NCBI GenBank assembly: GCA_014650415.1
Contig: BMUX01000010.1
Location: 124,001-188,000, forward strand
Direction of reading: 5' to 3'
DNA from: Streptomyces spiroverticillatus
Lineage (GTDB): Bacteria > Actinomycetota > Actinomycetes > Streptomycetales > Streptomycetaceae
DNA: 64,000 nucleotides
Shown: piece by piece, positions 23,263 through 31,676 of the stretch
Layout of the letters: every line of letters begins with the position of its first letter
Position numbering within the stretch: the first letter of the stretch is position 1
The notes under the pieces: generated by a model
Databases searched by the model: none
What the model was told of the DNA's origin: nothing
The model's input: only the letters and a program-made list of their open reading frames with translations
Position numbers and translations under genes: made by a program

Positions 23263-23880
23263 TCACACGCCTTCCGGAGGCTCCGCGAGTGCCTGCGCGG
23301 TCCGTTCGCCCCCGCCGGGGGTCACCAGGGTGCGGAAGGTCGTCACCGGGTCCGGGTCCAACTCCGGTGCTCCACCGCTCAGTCGGAGCGTGGCGAAGCC
23401 GTGGGCGAGGGACCAGGCCGCCAGTCCCGCCCGCCGGGCGTCCTGGGTGCGCCGGGCGTCGGGGAGGTCCTCGATGCCGGCCCGCAGGGCTGCGTACGCC
23501 CGGTCCTTGGCGGCGGTGAGCTCCGGGGCGTCCGCGTGCAGCAGCCGGGGCTGGAACATCACCTCGAAGTGCGCCGGGTGGCCGAGCGCGAACTCCACGT
23601 ACCGCGCGCCCAGTTCGCGCAGCCGGTGCGGTTCCTCCGCCGGCACCGCGTCGACGGCGGCGGCCAGCAGGTCGAAGCCCTCGATCGCGATGGCGGTCAG
23701 CAGCCCGGCCTTGTCCTTGAAGTGGTGGGCCGGTGCCGCGTGCGAGACCTCGGCGCGGCGTGCGAGGTCGCGCAGGCTGATCGCGGCGACGCCCTCGCTC
23801 GCGATGACTTCCAGGGCGGCGCCGAGCACCGCCCGGCGGAGATCTCCGTGGTGGTACGAGGTGGTGTGGGGTGCGGGCAT
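23263..23880 (-). CDS. TetR-family regulator with WHG-type C-terminal domain
   Basis: This 205-residue protein opens TTSYHHGDLRRAVLGAALEVIASEGVAAISLRDLARRAEVSHAAPAHHFKDKAGLLTAIA, a clear TetR_N HTH. The C-terminal part (ARYVEFALGHPAHFEVMFQPRLL, AAWSLAHGFATLRLSGG) fits the WHG/TetR_C_33 ligand domain. It lies directly upstream of rox on the same strand and probably controls it. Two copies of GACAAGAT (23927-23934 and 23966-23973) and a TTGACA hexamer lie in the divergent region shared with the next gene. Confidence 0.88.
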   Translation of the reverse strand: MPAPHTTSYHHGDLRRAVLGAALEVIASEGVAAISLRDLARRAEVSHAAPAHHFKDKAGLLTAIAIEGFDLLAAAVDAVPAEEPHRLRELGARYVEFALGHPAHFEVMFQPRLLHADAPELTAAKDRAYAALRAGIEDLPDARRTQDARRAGLAAWSLAHGFATLRLSGGAPELDPDPVTTFRTLVTPGGGERTAQALAEPPEGV

Positions 23881-24045
23881 GCGTGGATGTTATCCGGTGG
23901 ATCTTGGCGGTGGAAAGTAGGCATTGACAAGATCTGGTGCTTGCGGTGGGATGCATCTAGGCGGCGACAAGATGAGGGTCCGCCGCCGCGAGCCGAGTTC
24001 ATGTCCGTGCCCGTGTCCGTGCCTACGCCCCAGGGGGACCTCGCC

Positions 24046-24924
24046 ATGACGCACCGCCCGAGCACCGCCCGCCAGCTGTGGCAACTGCTGGAGCCCGTCC
24101 ACGCCACCGTCTACTACGCGGCGGAATCCTTCGACGCCGCCGAGCGCCTCGGGTACGCCGTCGACGAGCGCTGGCCCGCCTACTTCGCCTACCGTGCCGC
24201 ACCCCTCGGCCCCGTCGGCCCGCACCTGGTCAACGCCCTCTTCTACAGCTTCAGCCCGCACATGGTGGAGCGGTACGTCACCCCGGCCTGGCGCACCGCC
24301 GCACCCGAGCAGGTGCTGGCGGCCCGCAGCGAGGCCGTCGACCGTGCCCTGCGCAGGCTGTTCGGCGACCGGATCGACTCGCCGGAACTGCGGGAGGCGG
24401 CAGGGCTCGTACGCCGTGCCGCCGAGGCCGCCGACACGGCCGGACGGCCCCTGGCCGCGGCCAATGCCGCCCTGCCCTGGCCGGACGCGCCGCACCTGGT
24501 CCTCTGGCAGGCCGCCACCGTCCTGCGCGAGCACCGCGGCGACGGCCACCTCGCCGCTCTCCAGGCCCACGGCATCGGCCCCGCCGAAGCGCTCGTCTCG
24601 CACGCGGCGGTCGGCGCCGCCCCGCGCCAGGTGTTCGACAGCCGGCAGTGGAGCGGGGAGGAGTGGGACGCCGCGCGTCAACGGCTCGTGGCGCGCGGGC
24701 TGTTGGAGGCCGACGGCACCGCCACGGATGAGGGGGTCCGGGTCCGCACCGCCGTCGAGCACCTCACCGACGAACTCGCCCTCGCCCCCTGGAGCGCCCT
24801 GACCCCCGACGAGGTCGCCCGGCTCTCCGATCTCCTGCTGCCCCTCGTGCTCGACATCGTCGGCACCGGACTCCTTCCCCTGCAGAGCACCCTCGGGGTC
24901 GGGATGAAGTACGAGGACGCGTGA
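24046..24924 (+). CDS. SCO6745-family protein (winged-helix-like)
   Basis: This 292-residue protein starts LWQLLEPVHATVYYAAESFDAAERLGY and contains YFAYRAAPLGPVGPHLVNALFYSFSPHMVERY. Both are diagnostic of the SCO6745 family of actinobacterial proteins. The C-terminal half (EEWDAARQRLVARGLLEADGTATDEGVRVRTAVEHLTD) looks like a MarR-type winged helix. The biochemical function is not established. ATG 24046 has an AGGGGGA ribosome site; an upstream ATG at 24001 lacks one. It is divergent from the TetR of the rox pair and may share its operator region. Confidence 0.8.
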   Translation: MTHRPSTARQLWQLLEPVHATVYYAAESFDAAERLGYAVDERWPAYFAYRAAPLGPVGPHLVNALFYSFSPHMVERYVTPAWRTAAPEQVLAARSEAVDRALRRLFGDRIDSPELREAAGLVRRAAEAADTAGRPLAAANAALPWPDAPHLVLWQAATVLREHRGDGHLAALQAHGIGPAEALVSHAAVGAAPRQVFDSRQWSGEEWDAARQRLVARGLLEADGTATDEGVRVRTAVEHLTDELALAPWSALTPDEVARLSDLLLPLVLDIVGTGLLPLQSTLGVGMKYEDA

Positions 24925-25032
24925 AAATGCTTGGTCCGCAGCCGGTCTGACGGCTCGCCGGAATCTGGGACCGCCGCCCGCAGACCTTCACATGAGGGCG
25001 GCGGTCCTCACACGGGGCGGGTTGCCAGAAAG

Positions 25033-25070
25033 GTTGTCAATGGAGGAGTGTTGTCATGAGGCAACATTTT
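25033..25070 (+). promoter_or_regulatory. AT-richer repeat/hairpin region upstream of the B12 operon
   Basis: GTTGTCA occurs at 25033-25039 and 25050-25056. TGTTG (25049-25053) pairs with CAACA (25062-25066), which is followed by TTTT. The composition is unusually AT-rich for this window. It may be a promoter/operator of the operon or a terminator of the gene ending at 24924; I cannot tell which. Confidence 0.4.
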
Positions 25071-25133
25071 GTGGCCTCGGACTTTTTCCTCTACTCGATG
25101 GGGTGAGGGGCCCGCCCAGCGGGCCTTCTACGT

Positions 25134-26864
25134 TTGGCGACTTCCACACAGCAGGCAGGCACACCGGGCTCCGGAGCTCCCCGCACCGACGACGGTGCGT
25201 GGCGCTGCGCGCCCTACCCCGCACTCGTGGTGGACGACCGCGACACCGTCCGCCGCGCCAACGACGCCGCCGAAGCACTCTTCGACGGTACGTGTGCGGG
25301 CCGCCCCCTCGCCGAGGTCGTCCCGGACTGGCTCCTGCGGGCGCACCTGGCGGGTCCGGGCGCGCGGGCCGAAGCCGTGCGCGGGCCGGTCGGGGACCGT
25401 ACCTTCGAGGCACATCCCAGCACGACGGACGCGGACGGATCCGTCGTGTGGTGGCTCGTCGACGACACCGACCAGGTGCTCGCCCAGCGGGCCCTGCGCC
25501 TGGAGCGCGAGCGCACCGCCTTCCTCACCCAGGCGTCCAACCGGCTGCTGTCCTCGCTCAACCTCGACCGCTGCATGGACGCCACCGCCCAGCTCGCCGC
25601 CGAGCACCTCGCCGACGCCGCCCTGGTGGTCGCCCCGGTCAGCGGGCACCGGCTGCCCGCCGTGGAGTGCGTGCGCGGCGGCAGCCCGGTGCGCACGCTC
25701 CAGATCGCCGACCCGCACGAGGTGCCGGGGCTGGGGGAGGCCCTGCAGGGGTTCCCGCCCGTGCCGTCGCGGTGGATCGATCCGGCGGCGGCTCCGGGGT
25801 GGGTGGTTCCCGAGGGGTTCGGCGAGGTCGGGTCGATCGTCGTGACGCCGCTGCCAGGGCACGGGGTCCCGGCGGGCGCGCTCATCCTGCTGCGGCGCAC
25901 CGGCGGGTCCGGTGCCTTCAGCGAGGAGGAGGAGGTCTTCGCCCGGCTCTTCGCCTCGCGGGCCGGCGCCGCCATGTCGGCCGCCAGGCTCTACGCCGAG
26001 CAGTCGGCCATCACCGAGACCCTGATGCGCGAGCTGCTCCCGCCGGTGCTGCACCAGGTCGCCGGCATGGAGTTCGCGGGCGGCTACCGGCCCTCCCAGG
26101 ACACCGAGCGGGTCGGGGGCGACTTCTACGACGTCCACCCGGCCGCCGGTGAGGGAGAGGCCTCCCTCGCGGTGCTCGGCGACGTCTGCGGCAAGGGCCT
26201 CGACGCGGCCGTCCTCACCGGCAAGATCCGCAACACCCTGCACGCCCTGCTCCCCATGGCCGACGACCACCAGCGCGTCATCGACCTGCTCAACGGGGCG
26301 CTGCTCAACTCCCACCACGCCCGGTTCGCCACCCTGGTGCTCGCCTCGGCGGTGCGCGAGGAGGAGTCCGTACGACTGCGGCTCAGCAGCGCCGGACACG
26401 CCGCGCCGCTTCTCGTACGGGCCGACGGCACCGTCGAAGAGGTCGGCACCAGCGGCACTTTGGTCGGCGCGATGCCCCGGGTGCCGACCCGCACGGTCGG
26501 CGCGACCCTGGCCCCCGGCGAGAGCTGCGTGCTCTACACCGACGGCATCACCGAGGCGCGCGGCGGCCCGCTGGGCGACGCCATGTTCGGCGAGGACCGG
26601 CTGAAGGCAGCGCTGGCAGAGTGCGCCGGAATGCCCGCCGAGGCCATCGTGGAGCGCGTCCAGATGCTGGCCTCGCAGTGGGTGGGCGGCGGCCGGCACG
26701 ACGACATGGCGGTCCTGGTCATCTCCGCGCCGAAGACCGCACCGCAGGCCGCGCCGAGGGTCGCGCGGCAGTCGACGGGGGCGCGCACCTCCGAGAGCGA
26801 ACCGTCGAGCAAGACCGCGCGCCCGCTGATGAACTCCCGCACTCGGGGCAGGCTCAGCGCATGA
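25134..26864 (+). CDS. PAS-GAF-PP2C (SpoIIE/RsbU-type) serine phosphatase
   Basis: This is about 576 residues. A PAS-like domain (about 25-115, PALVVDDRDTVRRANDAAEALFDG) is followed by a GAF-like domain (about 130-285) and a PP2C/SpoIIE domain (about 300-545) with RPSQDTERVGGDFYDV, LAVLGDVCGKGLDAA, YTDGITEARG and GRHDDMAVLVI, which keeps metal-binding Asp residues. RsbU-type enzymes dephosphorylate STAS anti-sigma antagonists; the STAS gene two places downstream is the obvious substrate. The frame offers only TTG at 25134 near a 7-bp hairpin (25109-25125), so the true start is uncertain. It overlaps the next gene by 4 nt (ATGA). Confidence 0.88.
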   Translation: MATSTQQAGTPGSGAPRTDDGAWRCAPYPALVVDDRDTVRRANDAAEALFDGTCAGRPLAEVVPDWLLRAHLAGPGARAEAVRGPVGDRTFEAHPSTTDADGSVVWWLVDDTDQVLAQRALRLERERTAFLTQASNRLLSSLNLDRCMDATAQLAAEHLADAALVVAPVSGHRLPAVECVRGGSPVRTLQIADPHEVPGLGEALQGFPPVPSRWIDPAAAPGWVVPEGFGEVGSIVVTPLPGHGVPAGALILLRRTGGSGAFSEEEEVFARLFASRAGAAMSAARLYAEQSAITETLMRELLPPVLHQVAGMEFAGGYRPSQDTERVGGDFYDVHPAAGEGEASLAVLGDVCGKGLDAAVLTGKIRNTLHALLPMADDHQRVIDLLNGALLNSHHARFATLVLASAVREEESVRLRLSSAGHAAPLLVRADGTVEEVGTSGTLVGAMPRVPTRTVGATLAPGESCVLYTDGITEARGGPLGDAMFGEDRLKAALAECAGMPAEAIVERVQMLASQWVGGGRHDDMAVLVISAPKTAPQAAPRVARQSTGARTSESEPSSKTARPLMNSRTRGRLSA

Positions 26865-28117
26865 GCCAGCACACCGCTCCCGATCACACCGATCACACCG
26901 GTGACGTCGATCACACCGGTGACACCGATCACGCCGGCGGCCCCGACCAGGCCGCCGGACCCCACCCGCCCGCCGTCTACGTCGCCCAGCTGTGGGACGC
27001 CGTCGCGGCGGGCAACGAGTACGCGGCCACCGACATCGTCCTGACCGCCCTCGACGCAGGGCTGCCCGCCGAGGACGTCCTCCTGGAGGTCATCGCCCCC
27101 GTACAGGCGAAGGTCGGCGCCGAATGGGCCGCCAACCGCATCAACGTCGCCCAGGAACACACCGCCACCGCCATCAACGACCGCGCCGTCGCCGCCCTCG
27201 CCCAGCACTCCGCGATCCGCCGCTCGGATGTCGGGACCCTCAGACACACAGCCGCCCAGCAGGAGACCGCCCGCCGCGCCGCCCGGTACGCCGCAGGTCA
27301 CGCCGTCACCTGCACCGTCCCCACCGCCCGCACCCGCCCCGACGCGCCCGCCGCCAGGGGCCGCATCACGGTGGCCTGCGTGGACGGCGAATGGCACGCG
27401 CTGCCCGCCCGCATCCTCTCCGAAGTGCTCAAACTGCGCGGCTGGCAGGTCGACTACCTCGGCGCCCAGGTCCCCACCCCGCACCTGATCAGCCATCTGC
27501 ACCGGTCCGCGACCCACGTCGTCGCCCTGTCCAGCTCCATCGCCACCCGGCTGCCCACCGCCCACGCCACCATCACCGCCTGCCAGGCCACCGGCGTGCC
27601 CGTCCTCGTCGGCGGCGCGGCCTTCGGCCCCGAGGGCCGGTACGCACGCCTGCTCGGCGCGGACGCCTGGGCCCCCGACGCCCGCGCCGCCGCCGACCTC
27701 CTCGACGCCGACCGGCTGCCCGGACCCCTGCACGGCCACCAGCCCATGGACGACCTGCCGCACCTGGCCGACCAGGAGTACACGATGGTCGCCCGCACCC
27801 ACGCCGAGCTGGTCAAGGCCACCTTCACCGGCCTCGAAGAGCGCTACCCGGCCATGCGGACGTACACCGACCGGCAGCGCGAGCACACCGCCGAGGACCT
27901 CGCCCAGATCGTCAGCTTCCTGGCCTCCGCGCTCTACACCGACGACCCGGAGCTGTTCACCGGCTTCCTGCTCTGGACCGCCGGCATCCTGGAGGCGCGC
28001 GGAGTGCCCGCCGCCTCCCTGCACCCCACGCTCGACCTCCTCGGCGAGGAACTGCGGGACTTCCCCCGCGCCACCCGCCTCCTGTCCCTCGCCGCCGACG
28101 CCCTTATGTCCCGGTGA
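26861..28117 (+). CDS. CarH-like cobalamin-binding sensor protein
   Basis: This 418-residue protein begins with a His/Asp/Thr-rich repeat (DHTDHTGDVDHTGDTDHAG). A four-helix cap follows, with W89-x9-E99-H100 exactly spaced as the Wx9EH motif of AdoB12 photoreceptors. The Rossmann cobalamin domain (about 167-290) carries ITVACVDGEWHALPARIL, an E177-x-H179 base-off ligand motif with Pro where Gly is usual, and LKLRGWQVDYLGAQVP. The C-terminal 120 residues (FTGLEERYPAMRTYTDRQREHTAEDLAQIVSFLASAL) form a helical domain resembling RsbR-type or globin-like sensors. No DNA-binding domain is present, so output must be through protein contacts, presumably with the flanking phosphatase and STAS protein. 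Confidence 0.85.
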   Translation: MSQHTAPDHTDHTGDVDHTGDTDHAGGPDQAAGPHPPAVYVAQLWDAVAAGNEYAATDIVLTALDAGLPAEDVLLEVIAPVQAKVGAEWAANRINVAQEHTATAINDRAVAALAQHSAIRRSDVGTLRHTAAQQETARRAARYAAGHAVTCTVPTARTRPDAPAARGRITVACVDGEWHALPARILSEVLKLRGWQVDYLGAQVPTPHLISHLHRSATHVVALSSSIATRLPTAHATITACQATGVPVLVGGAAFGPEGRYARLLGADAWAPDARAAADLLDADRLPGPLHGHQPMDDLPHLADQEYTMVARTHAELVKATFTGLEERYPAMRTYTDRQREHTAEDLAQIVSFLASALYTDDPELFTGFLLWTAGILEARGVPAASLHPTLDLLGEELRDFPRATRLLSLAADALMSR

Positions 28118-28169
28118 GCGCCTCCCGCACCACCCCGGCAAGCCCCTCCCGTACCCCCGGAAAGCCCGC

Positions 28170-28547
28170 ATGACGACGATGCCCTCGCACCCGATCCGCC
28201 CGAATCCGCTGCACTTCACCGCCGACCCCGAAGGCGCACACACACTGCGCCTCACGCTCCACGGCGACCTCGACTACGATCAGGCCGAGCTGCTCCTCGA
28301 CGTCGTCCGCGAGGAACTCGCCGAGCGGCCCGAGCTGCGTACGCTGCGGCTGGACTGCGCCGAGCTGGCGGCCGTCGACTCGATGGGCCTGTCGGTGCTG
28401 CTCATGGTCCACCGGGTCACCACCGCCGCCGACGTCCGGCTGCACCTCGACGGCCGCACCCCCGCGCTGGAACGGCTGCTCCAGATCACCGGCACCCTGG
28501 ACCACTTCACCGGGCGCGGCGCGGAGCAGATATCCGAGACGTCGTAG
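28170..28547 (+). CDS. STAS-domain anti-sigma factor antagonist
   Basis: This 125-residue single-domain protein contains LRLTLHGDLDYDQAELLLDVV and the phosphorylation-site segment LAAVDSMGLSVLLMVHR. The Ser in DSMGLS aligns with the kinase-target serine of SpoIIAA/RsbV. Phosphorylated antagonists are inactive; the PP2C protein of this operon would reactivate it so that it binds an anti-sigma kinase and frees a sigma factor. No anti-sigma kinase or sigma gene adjoins. It lies 52 nt after the B12 sensor gene on the same strand, so co-transcription is likely. Confidence 0.88.
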   Translation: MTTMPSHPIRPNPLHFTADPEGAHTLRLTLHGDLDYDQAELLLDVVREELAERPELRTLRLDCAELAAVDSMGLSVLLMVHRVTTAADVRLHLDGRTPALERLLQITGTLDHFTGRGAEQISETS

Positions 28548-28570
28548 GGCGGTAGGGCTACGCCCCGCCC
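28547..28570. terminator. Hairpin between convergent genes
   Basis: GGGCGG (28547-28552) pairs with CCGCCC (28565-28570) around a 12-nt loop. It spans the stop of the STAS gene and the end of the convergent response regulator gene. Confidence 0.5.
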
Positions 28571-29256
28571 GGCCGCACCAGCCCCGTCTCGTACGCCATG
28601 ACCACCACCTGAGCCCGGCTGGCCAGATTCAGCTTGGTCATCGCCCGGTTGAGGTGGGTCTTGACGGTCGCCCCGCTGATGAAGAGCAGCTCGGCGATGT
28701 CCGCGTTCGACAGGCCGCGCGCCGCCATCCGCAGCACCTCCACCTCGCGCCCCGTCAACTGGTCCAGATCTGGCGGCAGTTGTGGCGGAGGGGTCGGTTC
28801 CGCACCGCATTCCGTCCGTACCGCGAAGGACTCGACCAGCCGCCGGGTGACGCTCGGCGCGAACAGCGAGTCCCCGCCGCGCACCGCGTTGATCGCCGCC
28901 AGCAGCCGCTCGGGCCCCGAGTCCTTCAGCAGGAAGCCCGAAGCGCCCGCGCGCAGCGCGCCGTACACGTACTCGTCGAGATCGAACGTCGTCAGTACGA
29001 GGATGCGCGGCGGCGGGTCCTCGGCCGCCGCGAGGATCTTGCCGGTGGCCACGATGCCGCTCATGCCGGGCATCCGGATGTCCATCAGGACGACGTCGGG
29101 GCGCAGATCGGCGGCGAGTTCGACGGCCTCCGCACCGTCGGCGGCCTCACCGACCACCTCGAAGCCGGGGGCCGCGCGCAGCAGCCCCACCAGACCGGCC
29201 CGGATCAGGAACTGGTCGTCGACGACGAGCACCCTCGTCGGCTCCTGGGTGCTCAT
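28558..29256 (-). CDS. NarL-family response regulator of a two-component system
   Basis: This 232-residue protein has a receiver domain with VLVVDDQFLIRAGL, phospho-acceptor Asp in VVLMDIRMPGMSG and Lys in FLLKDSGPERLL. The C-terminal LuxR HTH reads LTGREVEVLRMAARGLSNADIAELLFISGATVKTHLNR. ATG 29256 lies 16 nt after the stop of the histidine kinase gene, so the kinase-regulator pair forms one operon. The signal and target promoters cannot be read from the sequence. Confidence 0.92.
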   Translation of the reverse strand: MSTQEPTRVLVVDDQFLIRAGLVGLLRAAPGFEVVGEAADGAEAVELAADLRPDVVLMDIRMPGMSGIVATGKILAAAEDPPPRILVLTTFDLDEYVYGALRAGASGFLLKDSGPERLLAAINAVRGGDSLFAPSVTRRLVESFAVRTECGAEPTPPPQLPPDLDQLTGREVEVLRMAARGLSNADIAELLFISGATVKTHLNRAMTKLNLASRAQVVVMAYETGLVRPGGA

Positions 29257-29272
29257 CGGGCCTGCCGTCCGT

Positions 29273-30460
29273 TCATCGTTTCCGGTCGTCCTCCGGTCGT
29301 GCGGCCCGGGGTGAGGTCGGCAGGTCGAGGCGGACCTCGTAGCCGCCCGAGTCCGCGCCGCCGTGCGGGCCGATGCTGATCGTTCCGCCGTAGAGCTTGG
29401 CCCGCTCCCGCATCCCAATCAACCCATGACCGGATCCCCCCACAACCTTGGCCGGAATCACCCCCTCCCCTCCACTGGACTCCTCGTTCACGACCCGCAC
29501 CGTGACCTGGTGCGGCCGGTACCGCAGCTCCACGACGGTCGGCGCGCCGGGCGCGTGTTTCAGTACGTTCGTGAGCGCCTCCTGCACCACCCGGTACGCG
29601 CACAGCTCCACCCCGGGGGCCAGCGGGCGCCGGGTGCCGGTCACCTTCAGCTCCACCGGCACGCCCCCGGCCCGTACCCGCTCGACCATCTCCGCGAGGC
29701 GGGCCAGGCCCGGCATCGGGGCGTCCGGCGCGTTCTCGTCGTCCCGGTCGTCCGGCGCGCGCAGCAGGCGCAGCATCCGGCGCATCTCCTCCAGGGCCTC
29801 CGCGCTGGTGTCGGCTATGGTGCCCAGCGCCGCCCGCGCGGTCGGCGGGTCGGACGCGAAGACGAACTGGGCGAGCCCCGACTGCACCGAGATCACCGAC
29901 ATGTGGTGGGCGACCACGTCGTGCAGCTCCCGGGCGATCCGGCCGCGCTCCTCGTAGACCTCCCGGCGGGCCCGCTCCTCCTGCTCCTCGCGCAGCCTGC
30001 GCGCCAGCTTCGCCGACCTTCGCGCCACCACCCCGAACCGGCACAGCGCCGCCGGCCACACCATGGCCTGCGCCACGACGGCCGGCATCGAGGAGCGTGG
30101 GTCGAGCAGGCCCGCGCACACCCACGCCGCACCCATCAGCACCGTGCAGGCCACGGAGATGCGCAGCGGGCGCAGGGAGGCGACGGTGTAGACGGCGAGC
30201 ATGGGGCCGAAGCTGCCCGCGACGGGCCAGTACCCGGCGGTGATGTAGGCGATCCACGCCGCGTGCACGAGCAGGCAGACCGCGACGGGCGCGCGGGTGC
30301 GGAACGCGGTCGGCAGGTTCACCAGGCCGAGCAGGACGTATCCGAGGAGGTCGAGCGCGGGCCGCCCCTGCGCGACGGACTCCTGCCCGAGCAGCACGGC
30401 CACGGTGGTCTGCGCGAGGGCCAGCAGGAGGTCGGCGTGAGGAGGGCGGAACCGGAGCAT
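29273..30460 (-). CDS. HisKA_3-type sensor histidine kinase
   Basis: About 395 residues from ATG 30460. Four to five hydrophobic segments in residues about 8-150 (LLLALAQTTVAVLLG, LLGYVLLGLVNLPTAF, VAVCLLVHAAWIAYITAGYW, VACTVLMGAAWVCAGLL) form an N-terminal membrane sensor without a large extracellular loop. The phospho-acceptor His is in GRIARELHDVVAHHMSVISVQ. The ATP-binding domain contains YRVVQEALTNVLKHAPGAP and GSGHGLIGMRERAKLYGG. It should phosphorylate the regulator encoded 16 nt downstream. Upstream GTG/TTG starts in frame exist, but none has a good ribosome site. Confidence 0.9.
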   Translation of the reverse strand: MLRFRPPHADLLLALAQTTVAVLLGQESVAQGRPALDLLGYVLLGLVNLPTAFRTRAPVAVCLLVHAAWIAYITAGYWPVAGSFGPMLAVYTVASLRPLRISVACTVLMGAAWVCAGLLDPRSSMPAVVAQAMVWPAALCRFGVVARRSAKLARRLREEQEERARREVYEERGRIARELHDVVAHHMSVISVQSGLAQFVFASDPPTARAALGTIADTSAEALEEMRRMLRLLRAPDDRDDENAPDAPMPGLARLAEMVERVRAGGVPVELKVTGTRRPLAPGVELCAYRVVQEALTNVLKHAPGAPTVVELRYRPHQVTVRVVNEESSGGEGVIPAKVVGGSGHGLIGMRERAKLYGGTISIGPHGGADSGGYEVRLDLPTSPRAARPEDDRKR

Positions 30461-30824
30461 CGTCGCAGCGTAATCCCGCAGGTCCGGGCGCACGTCAACC
30501 GGACGGCATACCACGAAAGTTGTAGGCGGGGCGGGAACTGCCGCGCTGGGTGGAGAGGAGATCAACCTCTCGTGGGACGCACCGGAGGCTTACCGTCCGT
30601 AACTTCTTCCCCAGCGGTGCGTATCGGCCGGCCTCGGTCCGGGCGGCGCACCCGACGGGGCCGCGACGGTCCGCCCTCACCATCGGGGGAGGGGGCGGGC
30701 CGCCGTCGCTCGTCCGGCTGCTTCTTCCTGCGCTTTCCCGGGCCTTCCCGGGCCTTCCTGCGTATCGACCTGGGGGCGGGCACGTGTCACTCTCCCAAGT
30801 GGGGGCATTCCCCGGGGAGTTGGC
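30461..30824. other. Divergent intergenic region without a supported gene
   Basis: This 364-bp region lies between the histidine kinase gene and the lipoprotein gene. It contains the inverted repeat GAGAGG/CCTCTC (30553-30571) and a duplicated TTCCCGGGCC (30735-30754). GGGGAG lies just before the lipoprotein ATG. Open frames in it have no coding signature that I trust. Confidence 0.6.
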
Positions 30825-31676
30825 ATGGCGATTCGCTGGCGGGCACTTCTTCCGGCTGCCGTGGCGTGTGTGTGCTGCGGGGCGGCCGGCTGCAACGGAG
30901 GGGATTCCTCCGGTTCTTCGGGCGGGGACGCGGGGGCGCCGCCGGTCTCGGGCGGGTTGACGGGCGGGACCTCCGGCGGTTCCGGGGGCATCGGAAGCTC
31001 GGGCGGCTCCGGGAGCTCCGGGAGCTCCGGGGGCTCCGGGGACATCGGGGGTTCCAGCGGGTCGAGTACGACGTCGGGCGGATCCGGTACGACCTCGGGC
31101 GGATCCGGTACGACCTCGGGCGGCGGCGGTACGACCTCGGGCGGCCCCGGCGGGGGCGGGGGAGTCGTCGGCGGCGGTACGGGCGGAGGCTCGGGCGGCG
31201 GACCCAAGCAGCCCGGCTCGCCGATGACGATCCCGGAGCCCTCCAACCTGGAGGGGGTGCCGATGGGCTACGAACCGGAGACGGGGCTCGCGAACTGGGA
31301 CGCCCTGAAGGAGAGGTTCCGTGCCCCCTGCGGCGGCACCGTCTGCGTGAACGTGGTGCGCGTGCCCGTCCCCGACGACCGGGAGTCGTTCCCGCTCTGC
31401 GGCTACTTGAAGATGGTGCTGCCGCGCAATCCGTTCTACCGGGGCGACACGATCCGCATGTACGTGAAGGAGCCGTGCCGACCGGGCTCCCCGCCGTCAC
31501 CGGGTTCCCCGTCCCCGGGTTCCCCGCCCCCGAGTTCCCCGTCCCCCACTCCCTCGTCACCCGCCCCGCCGACGTCACCGGGGGCGGGCACCCAGGGCAG
31601 CGGCGGTGGCGGTGGCGGAGGAGGCACGGTCACCCCCTCGCCCGCCGTCCGCGCGACCGGGGCGACCGTTCGGTGA
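30825..31676 (+). CDS. Gly/Ser-rich lipoprotein
   Basis: This 283-residue protein has a signal with a lipobox-like AAGC (Cys at residue 23), so it is probably a lipoprotein. Residues about 24-130 are an extreme Gly/Ser/Thr linker with repeated SGGSGTTSGG units. A compact domain (about 135-215) has four Cys (FRAPCGGTVCVNVVRV, FPLCGYLKMVLPRNPFYRGDTIRMYVKEPC). A Pro/Ser tail and a final Gly run follow. No family is recognised; the Cys-rich domain on a flexible tether suggests a surface-exposed binding module. The stop overlaps the start of the next gene (GTGA), so the two are translationally coupled and probably act together. Confidence 0.72.
   Translation: MAIRWRALLPAAVACVCCGAAGCNGGDSSGSSGGDAGAPPVSGGLTGGTSGGSGGIGSSGGSGSSGSSGGSGDIGGSSGSSTTSGGSGTTSGGSGTTSGGGGTTSGGPGGGGGVVGGGTGGGSGGGPKQPGSPMTIPEPSNLEGVPMGYEPETGLANWDALKERFRAPCGGTVCVNVVRVPVPDDRESFPLCGYLKMVLPRNPFYRGDTIRMYVKEPCRPGSPPSPGSPSPGSPPPSSPSPTPSSPAPPTSPGAGTQGSGGGGGGGGTVTPSPAVRATGATVR

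Noticed and set aside
21744..24924. Biosynthetic gene cluster suggested by the monooxygenase, TetR genes and methyltransferase remnant
   Set aside because: No polyketide synthase, peptide synthetase, terpene or RiPP core genes occur; the hydroxylase best fits rifampicin inactivation.
29363..31672. Very long rightward open frame antisense to the two-component system
   Set aside because: Composition is typical of out-of-frame high-GC DNA. Only its last part, from GTG 31673, is a believable membrane protein.
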